The notes beneath the pieces are model-generated. The model saw nothing but the letters and a program-made list of their open reading frames with translations. It made no database searches and was not told the DNA's origin. Below are positions 9,343-17,732 of a DNA stretch of 64,000 nt, one piece after another. Numbering within the stretch: position 1 is the stretch's first letter; each line of letters opens with the position of its first letter. Made by a program: the position numbers and the translations under genes. The DNA comes from Novosphingobium sp. KCTC 2891 (GTDB lineage Bacteria > Pseudomonadota > Alphaproteobacteria > Sphingomonadales > Sphingomonadaceae): assembly GCF_025938155.1 (NCBI RefSeq), contig NZ_JAPCZG010000008.1:167102-231101 (forward strand), in the 5' to 3' direction.

Positions 9343-10341
9343 TCAGTCCTTGCCCGCGATCACCGCCGTGAAGGCCTGCGGATCGACGTTCCCGCCCGAC
9401 AGTATAACGGCCGTCCGTCCGTCCGAAGGCACCTTTCCGGCGAGCAGCGCCGCCAGTCCTGCCGCGCCGCCGGGTTCGATCACCAGCCGCAGGCGGGCGA
9501 AGGCCAGGCGCTGCGCGGCACGGACTTCGGCCTCGCTCACGGTAACGCCCTGCATCCCGCGTGACGTCATGACGGCAAAGTTGATCGGAAACGTGATCGG
9601 TGTCTGCAATGCATCGCACGCGGTTTTCGGCGGATTTTTCCCCAGCGGGAGGATCGCTCCGGCGGCGAGGCTGCGTGTGACATCATCCCAGCCTTCCGGT
9701 TCGACCGGCACGATTTCAGTATCCGGACAGGCGAGGGCGAGGCCCGCCGTCAGCCCGCCACCGCCACATGAGCAGACAATCCGCGTGGGCGCGCCGCCGG
9801 CATGGCGTTCCATCTGCGTCGCAAGCTCGATCCCCGCGCTGCCCTGTCCCTCGATCACCCACGGATCTCCATAGGCGTGGACCAGCACGGCGCCGGTCTG
9901 CGCGCACAAGTCACCGGCGATGGCATCGCGCGATTCGCGCATCCGGTCGTAAAGCACGATGTCCGCGCCCAGTGCGCGAGTGGCGTCCAGCTTTACCGTG
10001 GGCGCATCGGAAGGCATGACGATGGTGGCGGCCACGCCCAGCCGGCGCGCCGCCCATGCCACGCCCTGCGCGTGATTGCCGCTCGATACCGCGATCACGC
10101 CGCGCTGGCGGTCTTCCGACGAAAGGTCGCTCATTCGGTGCCACGCGCCGCGGATCTTGAAAGCGCCCACAGGCTGCAGGCTTTCCGCCTTGCACCACAC
10201 CGTGCCGCGGCCGGGCAGGTCGAGCGGAAGCAGCGGCGTTTCGGGCAGCAGCGCGGCGATCTTTGCCGCCGCGCGCAGCACGCCGTCGCGGGTGGGTACG
10301 CGTTCAACGGGTGCGGCGCACTCAGGTATTGGGTTTGTCAT
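9343..10341 (-). CDS. PLP-dependent threonine/serine dehydratase family protein
   Basis: A 332-residue fold-type II PLP enzyme. The Schiff-base lysine is Lys62 in PVGAFKIRGA, the substrate loop is SSGNHAQG at residues 86-93, and the phosphate-binding glycine loop CGGGGL is present. At 332 residues it lacks the regulatory ACT domain of biosynthetic IlvA. It therefore belongs with catabolic threonine dehydratase, serine racemase or hydroxyaspartate dehydratase; sequence alone does not separate these. It is divergent from the polyamine gene at 10427 with an 85-bp intergenic region, and 87 bp separates it from btaA. Confidence 0.8.
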   Translation of the reverse strand: MTNPIPECAAPVERVPTRDGVLRAAAKIAALLPETPLLPLDLPGRGTVWCKAESLQPVGAFKIRGAWHRMSDLSSEDRQRGVIAVSSGNHAQGVAWAARRLGVAATIVMPSDAPTVKLDATRALGADIVLYDRMRESRDAIAGDLCAQTGAVLVHAYGDPWVIEGQGSAGIELATQMERHAGGAPTRIVCSCGGGGLTAGLALACPDTEIVPVEPEGWDDVTRSLAAGAILPLGKNPPKTACDALQTPITFPINFAVMTSRGMQGVTVSEAEVRAAQRLAFARLRLVIEPGGAAGLAALLAGKVPSDGRTAVILSGGNVDPQAFTAVIAGKD

Positions 10342-10426
10342 GGCATTAGCCTAAAGGCGCAGCCCATGTCTGTCGCTCCCCTTGTCCGGGTGCGGCCCCT
10401 ATCCGCATTTCGACTATGGAGATCCC

Positions 10427-11632
10427 ATGGCCAAGGTTCTTGTCATCGGCGCCGGCGGCGTCAGTTCGGTTGCCGTCCACAAGATGGCGATGAATTCCGG
10501 CATCTTTACCGGCATCGCTCTCGCCAGCCGCACCAAGTCTAAGTGCGACGCCATCGCCGCTTCGGTGAAGGAGCGCACCGGCGTTGTCGTCGATACCTTC
10601 CAGATCGATGCCGACGACGTTGCGGCGACAACGGCGCTGATCAATGCGGTCAAGCCGGTGCTCGTGGTCAACCTGGCGCTGCCGTATCAGGACCTCCACA
10701 TCATGGACGCCTGCCTGGCCGCCGGCGTGAACTACATGGATACCGCGAACTACGAGCCGATCGACGTGGCCAAGTTCGAATACAAGTGGCAGTGGGCCTA
10801 TCAGGATCGCTTCAAGGAAGCAGGCCTGATGGCGCTGCTCGGTTCGGGCTTCGATCCGGGCGTGACCAGCGTGTTCGCCACCTGGCTGAAGAAGCACAAG
10901 CTGGACACGATCCGCACGCTCGACATCCTCGACTGCAACGGCGGCGACCACGGCCAGCACTTTGCCACGAACTTCAACCCGGAAATCAACATCCGCGAAG
11001 TGACCGCCCCCGCGCGCCACTGGCTGAACGGCGAGTGGATCGAGACCCCGGCGCTGACCATCCGCGAGAACTTCGACTTCGAGGCGGTCGGCCCGAAGAA
11101 CATGTACCTGATGTATCACGAGGAAATCGAAAGCCTCGCGCATCATCTGCCCGAAATCGAGCGCATCCGCTTCTGGATGACCTTCGGCGATGCCTATATC
11201 ACGCACCTTACCGTGCTGCAGAACGTGGGCATGACCCGGATCGATCCGGTGATCTACGAGGGCAAGGAGATCATTCCGCTCCAGTTCCTCAAGGCCGTGC
11301 TGCCCGAACCCGCTTCGCTGGGGCCGACGACGAAGGGCAAGACCAACATCGGCGACATCGCCACCGGCCTCAAGGACGGGGTGGAGAAGACGTTCTACGT
11401 CTACAATATCTGCGACCACGAGGACGCCTATCGCGAAACCGGCAACCAGGCGGTGAGCTATACCACCGGCGTGCCGGCGATGATCGGCGCGGCGCTGATG
11501 GTGCAGGGCATCTGGAGCGGAACGGGCGTGTTCAACATCGAACAGTTCGATCCCGATCCCTACATGGACATGCTGAACGAGCATGGCCTGCCTTGGAACT
11601 GCAAGGAACTGGCCGGGCCGCTGGCGTTTTGA
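10427..11632 (+). CDS. Saccharopine dehydrogenase-family carboxynorspermidine (carboxyspermidine) dehydrogenase
   Basis: A 401-residue NAD(P)-dependent enzyme with the Rossmann loop VLVIGAGGVSSV at the N terminus. By family and context it condenses aspartate semialdehyde with a diamine to give carboxyspermidine or carboxynorspermidine. The next gene is the matching decarboxylase and an ornithine-type decarboxylase follows, forming the alternative spermidine pathway common in alphaproteobacteria. The ATG at 10427 is chosen because it begins the Rossmann fold directly and has GGAG 6 nt upstream; the frame is open 45 nt further up. Lys1-type saccharopine dehydrogenase activity is less likely given the neighbours. 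Confidence 0.85.
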   Translation: MAKVLVIGAGGVSSVAVHKMAMNSGIFTGIALASRTKSKCDAIAASVKERTGVVVDTFQIDADDVAATTALINAVKPVLVVNLALPYQDLHIMDACLAAGVNYMDTANYEPIDVAKFEYKWQWAYQDRFKEAGLMALLGSGFDPGVTSVFATWLKKHKLDTIRTLDILDCNGGDHGQHFATNFNPEINIREVTAPARHWLNGEWIETPALTIRENFDFEAVGPKNMYLMYHEEIESLAHHLPEIERIRFWMTFGDAYITHLTVLQNVGMTRIDPVIYEGKEIIPLQFLKAVLPEPASLGPTTKGKTNIGDIATGLKDGVEKTFYVYNICDHEDAYRETGNQAVSYTTGVPAMIGAALMVQGIWSGTGVFNIEQFDPDPYMDMLNEHGLPWNCKELAGPLAF

Positions 11633-11640
11633 TCTGAGTT

Positions 11641-11661
11641 CCTCCCCCGCTCAGGGGGAGG
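11641..11661 (+). other. Intercistronic hairpin containing the nspC ribosome-binding site
   Basis: CCTCCCCC and GGGGGAGG form a perfect 8-bp stem with a 5-nt loop, 9 nt after the dehydrogenase stop codon. The right arm is also the only strong Shine-Dalgarno sequence before the decarboxylase gene. The element could attenuate transcription, protect the upstream message or hide the ribosome-binding site. Similar CCTCCCC/GGGGAGG hairpins are common in sphingomonad genomes, and another lies after thiC in this window. Confidence 0.6.
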
Positions 11662-11680
11662 ATCATTGGGACCTTTCGAT

Positions 11681-12877
11681 ATGGAAACCAGAGCCGGCGA
11701 TCCGGGCGCGTTCGCGCATTTCGACCTGTCGCGCGTCGACAGTCCGGCCTTCGTGGTCGATGCGGCGGCGCTCCGGCGCAATCTGTCGGTTCTGGCGGAC
11801 ATCCGCGACCGCGCCGGGATCAAGGTGCTGGCCGCGCTCAAGGCGTTCTCGATGTGGCGCGTGGCGCCGATCGTGGGCGAATACCTGAACGGGGTGTGCA
11901 CCTCGGGCCTGTGGGAAGCACTGCTGGCCTCCGAGCACTACAAGGGCGAGATCGCGACTTATTGCGCGGCCTACAAGGCGGAGGACCTGCCCGAGATCTT
12001 GCGCCTGTCCGACCATGTGATCTTCAACTCGCCCGGCCAGCACGAGCGTTTCAAGCGCGAGATCGCGGCGGCGCGGGCAGGGGGTGATCGATTCGATATC
12101 GCCCTGCGGATCAACCCGTTGCACGCGGAAGGTGAAGTTCCGCGTTATGATCCCTGTGCGCCGCATTCCCGCCTTGGCTTTCCGGTGGACCAGCTTGAGG
12201 ATGCCCATCTGGAGGGCGTGACCGGCCTTCATTTCCACACGTTGTGCGAGCAGGACTTCGAGCCGCTCAAGCGCACGTGGGAGGCGTTGAAGCCGCGGAT
12301 CGAGCGGTTCTTCCCGCAGCTGGAATGGCTGAACTTCGGCGGCGGGCATCACGTGACGCGTGCCGACTACCAGCGCGATGAGCTGGTGGCGTTCCTGAAG
12401 CAGGTGAAGGCCGAGACGGGCTGCGAGATCTATCTCGAACCGGGTGAGGCCGTTGCGCTCGACGCCGGCATTCTGGTCGGCACGGTGCTGGACACGCACT
12501 GGAACGGGATGCCCCTGGCCATCACCGACATTTCCGCCACCTGCCACATGCCCGACGTGATCGAGGCGCCTTATCGCCCGGCCATGCTGGGTGAATTGCC
12601 GGTGGACGAATATGAAGACGGGCAGGGCGACGCCCCGGTGCGGCTCGGCGGGCCGTCGTGTCTCGCCGGCGATGTGATCGGCGATTACCGGATGAGCGTG
12701 CCCTGCGCCCCAGGCGTGCGGTTCGCGTTCCTCGACCAGGCACACTATTCGATGGTCAAGACCACGACATTCAACGGCGTGCCGCTGCCCTCGATCTGGT
12801 TGTGGGACAGCGAAACCGATGCGCTCGAGCGGGTGCGAAGCTTCTCTTACGAGGACTTCCGCGACCGCCTGTCGTGA
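11681..12877 (+). CDS. nspC: Carboxynorspermidine (carboxyspermidine) decarboxylase
   Basis: A 398-residue fold-type III PLP decarboxylase that converts carboxyspermidine or carboxynorspermidine to the triamine. The PLP lysine is in VLAALKAFSMW (Lys54 from this start). NspC-type motifs are present: FNSPGQ, RINPLHAE, GLHFHTLCEQ and NFGGGHHVTR. The ATG at 11681 gives the usual N terminus, but it lacks a well-placed Shine-Dalgarno. An in-frame TTG at 11666 lies 4 nt after GGAGG and may be the true start, adding five residues. The gene follows the dehydrogenase with a 48-bp gap that holds a hairpin. Confidence 0.88.
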   Translation: METRAGDPGAFAHFDLSRVDSPAFVVDAAALRRNLSVLADIRDRAGIKVLAALKAFSMWRVAPIVGEYLNGVCTSGLWEALLASEHYKGEIATYCAAYKAEDLPEILRLSDHVIFNSPGQHERFKREIAAARAGGDRFDIALRINPLHAEGEVPRYDPCAPHSRLGFPVDQLEDAHLEGVTGLHFHTLCEQDFEPLKRTWEALKPRIERFFPQLEWLNFGGGHHVTRADYQRDELVAFLKQVKAETGCEIYLEPGEAVALDAGILVGTVLDTHWNGMPLAITDISATCHMPDVIEAPYRPAMLGELPVDEYEDGQGDAPVRLGGPSCLAGDVIGDYRMSVPCAPGVRFAFLDQAHYSMVKTTTFNGVPLPSIWLWDSETDALERVRSFSYEDFRDRLS

Positions 12878-13053
12878 TGCTGCGAGCGAGTCGCGGCTGA
12901 GCCTGCGTGCCAGGCTTCTGAAGCCGGAACCAAATCGGTATGGAACGTCACGCAGATGCAAGGTTTTGCGCGGGTTTCGCGATCCAGAGTGGGTAGATGT
13001 TTCATTTTTTTGACATTCATCTGAGGGCCTGATTTTTTCACTTGATGTTCAGC

Positions 13054-13142
13054 GCGGGGGTCCTATTTAGCGCCTCTCGCTGCCCCATGGGGACTTCCAA
13101 ACCGCAAGGCAGCTTCGTTCAACTGTTCCGTTTGGGGGTCCC
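13054..13142 (+). ncRNA. Structured leader RNA upstream of the ornithine decarboxylase gene, speF-like
   Basis: The 270-bp gap before the decarboxylase gene ends in a compact structured block. GGGAC (13090-13094) pairs with GTCCC (13138-13142), and CCAAAC (13097-13102) with GTTTGG (13130-13135). GGCAGC (13108-13113) inside that loop pairs with GCTGCC (13079-13084) outside it, giving a pseudoknot or a switch. GGGGGTCC at 13056-13063 duplicates the terminal arm. An RNA motif named speF is known upstream of ornithine decarboxylase genes in alphaproteobacteria, and position and character fit, but I am recalling the family rather than aligning to it. The 3' arm ends 5 nt before the start codon, so translation control is plausible. 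Confidence 0.6.
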
Positions 13143-13147
13143 TTGAG

Positions 13148-14356
13148 TTGCACATCCATCCCGACGCATTGGCTGTAGTTGGCGCATCCGCGCCTGACCA
13201 ACCCGCCATTCTGAATCGCCCGCATGCCGCTGCGCGCGCTGCCCGTTTCTTCGTCGAGAAGTTTCCGGGCCGCTCGCTTTATGCGGTGAAGGCGAATCCG
13301 TCTCCGGACCTGCTGCGCGTGCTGTGGGACGCGGGCGTCACTCACTATGATGTCGCCTCGATCGTCGAGGTCCGTCTGGTGCGTGCCACGCTGCCCGAAG
13401 CCACGCTGTGCTTCATGCATCCTGTGAAGACGCCGAGCGCGATCGTGGAAGCCTACCGCGACCATGGCGTGCGCGTGTTCAGCCTCGATTCGCTGGACGA
13501 GCTGGAAAAGATCACTTCGGCTGCCACGCAGGCCAATGGCGGGATCGCTCCCGAGGACCTTACGCTGTGCGTGCGCCTGCGCGTCTCGTCGGAATATTCG
13601 GAACTCAGCCTCGCGTCGAAGTTCGGGTGCGATCTGACCCAGGCTGGCGAACTGCTCCAGGCCACGCGCCAAGTCGCGGATTCGCTGGGCATCTGCTTCC
13701 ACGTCGGCAGCCAGTCGATGAGCCCGCACGCCTATGTGCAGGCGCTCGAGAAGGCGCGCGCGGCGATCGTCGATGCGGCCGTCACGGTCGACATCATCGA
13801 CGTGGGCGGCGGGTTCCCGTCGATCTATCCGGGCATGGAGCCGCCGCCGCTGGAGGACTACTTCGGCGTGATCGACCGCACCTATGAATCGCTGCCGGTG
13901 TCTTACTCGGCCGAACTGTGGTGTGAGCCGGGCCGTGCGCTCTGTGCGGAATACAACTCGATGATCGTGCGCGTCGAAAAGCGCCGCGGCGAAGAGCTGT
14001 ACATCAATGACGGCGCCTATGGCGCGCTGTTCGATGCGGCGCACGTGGGTTGGCGCTTCCCGGTTCGCCTGCTGCGCGAGGACGCTTCGAGCGAAGTGCA
14101 GCCGTTCTCGTTCTGGGGGCCGACTTGCGACGACATGGACCACATGGATGGTCCGTTCGAACTGCCGGGCGACATCAAGGCGGGCGATTACATCGAGATC
14201 GGGATGCTCGGTGCCTATGGCGCCGCGATGAAGACCGCGTTCAACGGCTTTGGCGCGACCGAGGTGTTCACCGTCTCGGACGAGCCGATGGCCAGCCAGT
14301 ACCGCGGGGACCGTCGCGATCCGCGTGTATCGGACAACGTCGTCTCGCTGCGCTGA
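13148..14356 (+). CDS. Type III PLP-dependent decarboxylase (ornithine, possibly lysine, decarboxylase)
   Basis: A 402-residue eukaryotic-type ornithine decarboxylase. The PLP lysine is Lys48 in LYAVKANP. HVGSQS, DVGGGFPSIYPG, CEPGRALC and the catalytic Cys in WGPTCDDMD are all present. The product, putrescine (or cadaverine), would feed the dehydrogenase/decarboxylase pair just upstream to make spermidine. The best start is a TTG at 13148, since there is no ATG near the conserved N terminus. A weak or unusual start next to a structured leader suggests tight translational control. A strong terminator follows at 14381. Confidence 0.88.
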   Translation: MHIHPDALAVVGASAPDQPAILNRPHAAARAARFFVEKFPGRSLYAVKANPSPDLLRVLWDAGVTHYDVASIVEVRLVRATLPEATLCFMHPVKTPSAIVEAYRDHGVRVFSLDSLDELEKITSAATQANGGIAPEDLTLCVRLRVSSEYSELSLASKFGCDLTQAGELLQATRQVADSLGICFHVGSQSMSPHAYVQALEKARAAIVDAAVTVDIIDVGGGFPSIYPGMEPPPLEDYFGVIDRTYESLPVSYSAELWCEPGRALCAEYNSMIVRVEKRRGEELYINDGAYGALFDAAHVGWRFPVRLLREDASSEVQPFSFWGPTCDDMDHMDGPFELPGDIKAGDYIEIGMLGAYGAAMKTAFNGFGATEVFTVSDEPMASQYRGDRRDPRVSDNVVSLR

Positions 14357-14380
14357 TCCGACTGTCAATCGATCAAGAGA

Positions 14381-14409
14381 GGCCTCGCCGTTTCGGCGGG
14401 GCCTTTTTT
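14381..14409 (+). terminator. Rho-independent terminator of the decarboxylase gene
   Basis: GGCCTCGCCG and CGGCGGGGCC form a 10-bp stem (one G-T pair) with a 3-nt loop, followed by six T residues. It starts 24 nt after the stop codon. Confidence 0.9.
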
Positions 14410-14465
14410 GTTGGCCGGAATGCCTCGTGATCGGCGTGTGTCGGATTTGACGGCGGCGTCGCCCG

Positions 14466-14487
14466 GTGTATTATCTGGGCAATACAC
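14466..14487. promoter_or_regulatory. Candidate operator palindrome GTGTATT-N8-AATACAC
   Basis: A perfect 7-bp inverted repeat separated by 8 nt ends 18 nt before the start codon of the DUF5694 gene. Its size and symmetry suit a dimeric repressor; GntR-type regulators are known to use GTGTATTA-like sites, but no regulator gene lies nearby. It may instead form an RNA hairpin in the leader. Confidence 0.45.
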
Positions 14488-14505
14488 TGAACGAGGGGAA
14501 GTGCG

Positions 14506-15357
14506 ATGCGATCAAGGCTTGCGGGTGTTTGTTGGGGGCTGCTTGCCGGGCTGGCATGGGCGCCAATGGCCCAGGCGGAGGACAAGCCGGTCGAAGTGAT
14601 GGTGCTCGGCACCTACCACTTCGGCAACCCGGGCCTCGATGTCGTCAACGCCAAGGTGGACGATGTCACGACGCCGCAGCGGCAGAGGGAACTGGACGCG
14701 TTGGCGGATGCGGTCCTGGCCTTCCATCCGACCAGAGTGATGGTCGAGTCCGAGCAGCAGGGTCCGGATTTTGGCGTCGCGGCCTATGCGGCTTTCTCGC
14801 CGGCCGATCTGGCGACCAAGCGCAACGAGATCGTCCAGATCGGCTATCGTATCGCGCGCAAGGCAGGCCTTGCGACGGTCCAGGGGATCGACGAGCAGCC
14901 GGGGCCGGGTGAGCCGGACTATTTCCCCTACGAAGCCCTGCAAGCCTATGCCAAGGCCGCGGGTGAGGAGGCTGCGCTTGGCGCGACCTATGGCGAGGTT
15001 CGCGCTGCGCTGGCCGATTTCGAGGCTCGCCAGCCAAACGAAAGCGTCCCCCGGCTGTTGATGGCCTACAATGACCCAGCTTCGGCCTTTGCCGCCAACG
15101 CGGGCTATTATGCGCTGCTTCGCTTCGGCAATGGCGATGCTCAGCCCGGCGCGGTGCTGAACGCGATGTGGTACATGCGCAATGCCAAGATCTTCGCGAA
15201 GCTGATCAATGCGTCGCGGCCCGGCGACCGCGTGCTGGTCGTCTATGGCGCGGGGCACGGCTACTGGTTGCGGCACTTCGCAGAAACGACCCCGGGCTAC
15301 CGCTCGGTCGATATCCGGCCCTATCTTGTGAAGGCAGCCAGCGCGATCGGACGCTGA
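14506..15357 (+). CDS. Secreted DUF5694 (TraB/GumN-like) protein
   Basis: A 283-residue protein with a Sec signal peptide cleaved after AQA (residue 24). The mature part has VLGTYHFGNPG (residues 33-43), VESEQQG and GAGHGYWLRH. This is the pattern of DUF5694 and the wider TraB/GumN fold, in which paired GxxH motifs and a glutamate suggest a metal-dependent hydrolase. The substrate is unknown. The ATG is chosen for its Shine-Dalgarno (GAGGGGAAG, about 5 nt upstream). It is a single-gene unit with a palindrome upstream and a terminator downstream. Confidence 0.75.
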   Translation: MRSRLAGVCWGLLAGLAWAPMAQAEDKPVEVMVLGTYHFGNPGLDVVNAKVDDVTTPQRQRELDALADAVLAFHPTRVMVESEQQGPDFGVAAYAAFSPADLATKRNEIVQIGYRIARKAGLATVQGIDEQPGPGEPDYFPYEALQAYAKAAGEEAALGATYGEVRAALADFEARQPNESVPRLLMAYNDPASAFAANAGYYALLRFGNGDAQPGAVLNAMWYMRNAKIFAKLINASRPGDRVLVVYGAGHGYWLRHFAETTPGYRSVDIRPYLVKAASAIGR

Positions 15358-15363
15358 GGCCAC

Positions 15364-15397
15364 AAAAAAGCCCTCTCGGTGTCGAGAGGGCTTTTTA
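15364..15397. terminator. Bidirectional rho-independent terminator
   Basis: AAAAAAG then CCCTCTCG, a 4-nt loop and CGAGAGGG, followed by CTTTTTA. An A tract on one side and a T tract on the other make it work for both the DUF5694 gene (+) and hemA (-), which converge here. Confidence 0.93.
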
Positions 15398-15421
15398 TGC
15401 TTCGGAAAGGAAGTCAGCCGT

Positions 15422-16642
15422 TTACGCGGCCTTCCTTGTCTCCAGTTCGAGCCGTTCCCAGATTTCCGAGAGAGCCTTGGTCAGATCGACCATCATCGCC
15501 TCCGTGTGCGACGGTCCCGGCGTGAACCGCAGGCGCTCGGTGCCACGCGGAACGGTCGGGAAATTGATCGGCTGAACATAGACGCCGTATTCGGCGAGCA
15601 GGATGTCGCTGACCTTCTTGGCGCGCACCGGATCGCCGACCATCAGCGGCACGATGTGCGTGGTCGAGTTCATCACCGGCAGGCCGGCATCGCGGAACAG
15701 TTCCTTGAGCCGCGCGGCCGCCGCCTGCTGGCCCTCGCGCTCGACGCTCGATGCCTTGAGGTGGCGCACGCTCGCCAGCACGCCTGCAACCAGCACGGGC
15801 GACAGCGAAGTGGTGAAGATGAAGCCGGGGGCATAGGAGCGGATCACATCGATGATCCGCGTGTCGGCGGCGATATAGCCGCCCATCACGCCGAACGCCT
15901 TGCCCAGCGTGCCCTCGATGATGTCGATGCGGTGGGCCGCTTCGTCACGATCGGTGATGCCACCGCCGCGCGGGCCGTACATGCCGACCGCGTGGACTTC
16001 ATCGATATAGGTGAGGGCGTTGTACTTTTCGGCGAGGTCGCAGATTGCGTGGATGGGCGCGATGTCGCCGTCCATCGAATAGACGCTCTCGAACGCGATC
16101 AGCTTGGGCACGGCCGGATCGGCTTCTGCCAGCAGTTCCTCGAGATGCTCCACGTCGTTGTGACGGAACACACGCTTTTCCGCACCCGAATTGCGGATGC
16201 CCGCGATCATCGACGCGTGGTTCAGTTCGTCCGAGAAGATGACGCAGCCGGGCAGAACCTTGGCCAGCGTGGACAGCGTGGCGTCGTTCGAGACATAGCC
16301 GGAGGTGAACAGCAGTGCGCCGTCCTTGCCGTGCAGGTCCGCCAGCTCCTGTTCGAGCTGGATGTGGTAATGCGTGTTGCCGCCGATGTTGCGCGTGCCG
16401 CCGGAGCCGGCGCCCACGTCATGCAGGGCTTCCTCCATCGCGGCGATCACCTTGGGGTGCTGACCCATCGCGAGATAGTCGTTGGAGCACCACACAGTGA
16501 TCGGCTTCGGGCCGTTGTGACCGGCAAAGCAGCGGGCGTTGGGGTAGGCACCCCTGTTCCGCAGAATGTCGATAAAGACGCGGTAGCGACCTTCGGAATG
16601 CAGACGCTCGATAGCAGAATCGAAAACCTGATCGTAATTCAC
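15422..16642 (-). CDS. hemA: 5-aminolevulinate synthase
   Basis: A 406-residue alpha-oxoamine synthase that condenses glycine with succinyl-CoA to start haem, bacteriochlorophyll and corrin synthesis (the Shemin route of alphaproteobacteria). The PLP lysine is Lys248 in EGTLGKAFG, the same position as in Rhodobacter [26 protein letters not shown] and [12 protein letters not shown] are present. The start is a GTG at 16642 with AGGAG 7 nt upstream. The 111-bp upstream gap holds two inverted repeats (separate entry). Confidence 0.96.
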   Translation of the reverse strand: MNYDQVFDSAIERLHSEGRYRVFIDILRNRGAYPNARCFAGHNGPKPITVWCSNDYLAMGQHPKVIAAMEEALHDVGAGSGGTRNIGGNTHYHIQLEQELADLHGKDGALLFTSGYVSNDATLSTLAKVLPGCVIFSDELNHASMIAGIRNSGAEKRVFRHNDVEHLEELLAEADPAVPKLIAFESVYSMDGDIAPIHAICDLAEKYNALTYIDEVHAVGMYGPRGGGITDRDEAAHRIDIIEGTLGKAFGVMGGYIAADTRIIDVIRSYAPGFIFTTSLSPVLVAGVLASVRHLKASSVEREGQQAAAARLKELFRDAGLPVMNSTTHIVPLMVGDPVRAKKVSDILLAEYGVYVQPINFPTVPRGTERLRFTPGPSHTEAMMVDLTKALSEIWERLELETRKAA

Positions 16643-16664
16643 CCCGCCGCTCCTCTCTGCATGG

Positions 16665-16704
16665 AGACCGCAATCGTCTCCGCGGACCCGACACTTTGGG
16701 TCCG
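16665..16704 (-). other. Two adjacent inverted repeats in the hemA leader
   Basis: GGAGAC/GTCTCC with a 7-nt loop (about 16665-16683) lies next to CGGACCC/GGGTCCG with an 8-nt loop (about 16683-16704), ending 23 nt upstream of the hemA GTG start. They could be an operator pair, leader hairpins, or the terminator of the MBL gene upstream on the same strand, whose stop is at 16754. No known haem-responsive motif is recognised. Confidence 0.4.
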
Positions 16705-16753
16705 ACCGGCGAATGGGGCGCCTATTACGCCTGTTGCCAAAGCTTTGCCAGCA

Positions 16754-17719
16754 TCATTTGATGGCCGCGTCGTTCTCCTCCATCGAGGTTCCCCCAAGGC
16801 TCGGATCGGGGTCCTGAGCAGTGTAGATATAGCTGGTGGCAAAGTGCGGGCCGCGCCGTGGGTTTTGCATCCAGTTGAGATCATTGGCGTAGACCAGCGT
16901 CAGGCGAGGCTGTTGCGCTTTCAACGCGGCCAGGCCCTTGAGCCATCCGATGACGGCGACCCGATCTTCTCCGCCCTGCCACCCGGACGCCAGCCGGGAC
17001 CGGGGGCGCAGCCACGTGACGTTGCGTTCCATCGCGGCGACATCGCCCGTGAACAGGTATTCGCGCCCATTCGCGAGCTGCACGTAGATCATCTGCGATC
17101 CGGGGGTGTGGCCAGGTGTGCGGACCAGGACAATGCCCGGGGCGACGGCGGCAATGGCGGGGCCATCGACGATCCTGCCAACGCTGTCGATCACGCCGCG
17201 GCGCATCCGGTCCATTGTTTCGGCCTGCGCGCGATTGAGAATGACCCGGGGCGCGATGGTGTCGAAATCGCGGGAGGCGAGGAAGCCGCCGACGTAGTCC
17301 GGATGCTCGTGGGTGACGAGGATGCGTTGGGCGCCGTGCATCCACGCATCGACCTCGCGCCGGGCGGCCGGGTTGAAGCGGTCGAAGTCCATGTCCTCCG
17401 CCTGATACTGCGTAAGGCCGGTGTCGATCAGGGTGTCGCCGCCAGGCGTTGCGAGGCGGAACGCGATCTTGGCAACGCGATCCGCACGCAGTCCGCCGCC
17501 TGCCACCAGCGCGGTGCCCGGCATGTCGCGCACGGCCAGCACGGCATAGCTGATGGCGGTGGGCTTTGGCCCCTCGATTGACACGGCGGCGCGGCGAATG
17601 GCCGCGATGTCGATCGTTCGCGCCGGGACATCGGCGGTCCGCGCATCGATCAGCAGCCAGTAGTAGGGCATCGCGACGACGATGAACAAACTGATGAAGA
17701 TCCGCGACAATATCCCCAC
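16754..17719 (-). CDS. Metallo-beta-lactamase-fold hydrolase with N-terminal membrane anchor
   Basis: A 321-residue protein with one N-terminal hydrophobic segment (about residues 5-23). It has an MBL-type metal site: THEHPDYVGG at 136-145, TPGHTPGSQ near 213 and FTGDVA near 230. The usual HxHxDH motif reads HEHPDY, so the last metal-binding His is replaced by Tyr. Metal content or substrate may therefore differ from glyoxalase II or lactamases. The start is a GTG at 17719, 13 bp downstream of murI on the same strand. The cellular role is unknown. Confidence 0.75.
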   Translation of the reverse strand: MGILSRIFISLFIVVAMPYYWLLIDARTADVPARTIDIAAIRRAAVSIEGPKPTAISYAVLAVRDMPGTALVAGGGLRADRVAKIAFRLATPGGDTLIDTGLTQYQAEDMDFDRFNPAARREVDAWMHGAQRILVTHEHPDYVGGFLASRDFDTIAPRVILNRAQAETMDRMRRGVIDSVGRIVDGPAIAAVAPGIVLVRTPGHTPGSQMIYVQLANGREYLFTGDVAAMERNVTWLRPRSRLASGWQGGEDRVAVIGWLKGLAALKAQQPRLTLVYANDLNWMQNPRRGPHFATSYIYTAQDPDPSLGGTSMEENDAAIK

Positions 17720-17732
17720 GACGACGATCCCT

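Noticed and set aside
15506..17581. 691-residue open frame on the plus strand
   Set aside because: Antisense to hemA and the MBL gene. High-GC third positions create long false frames here.
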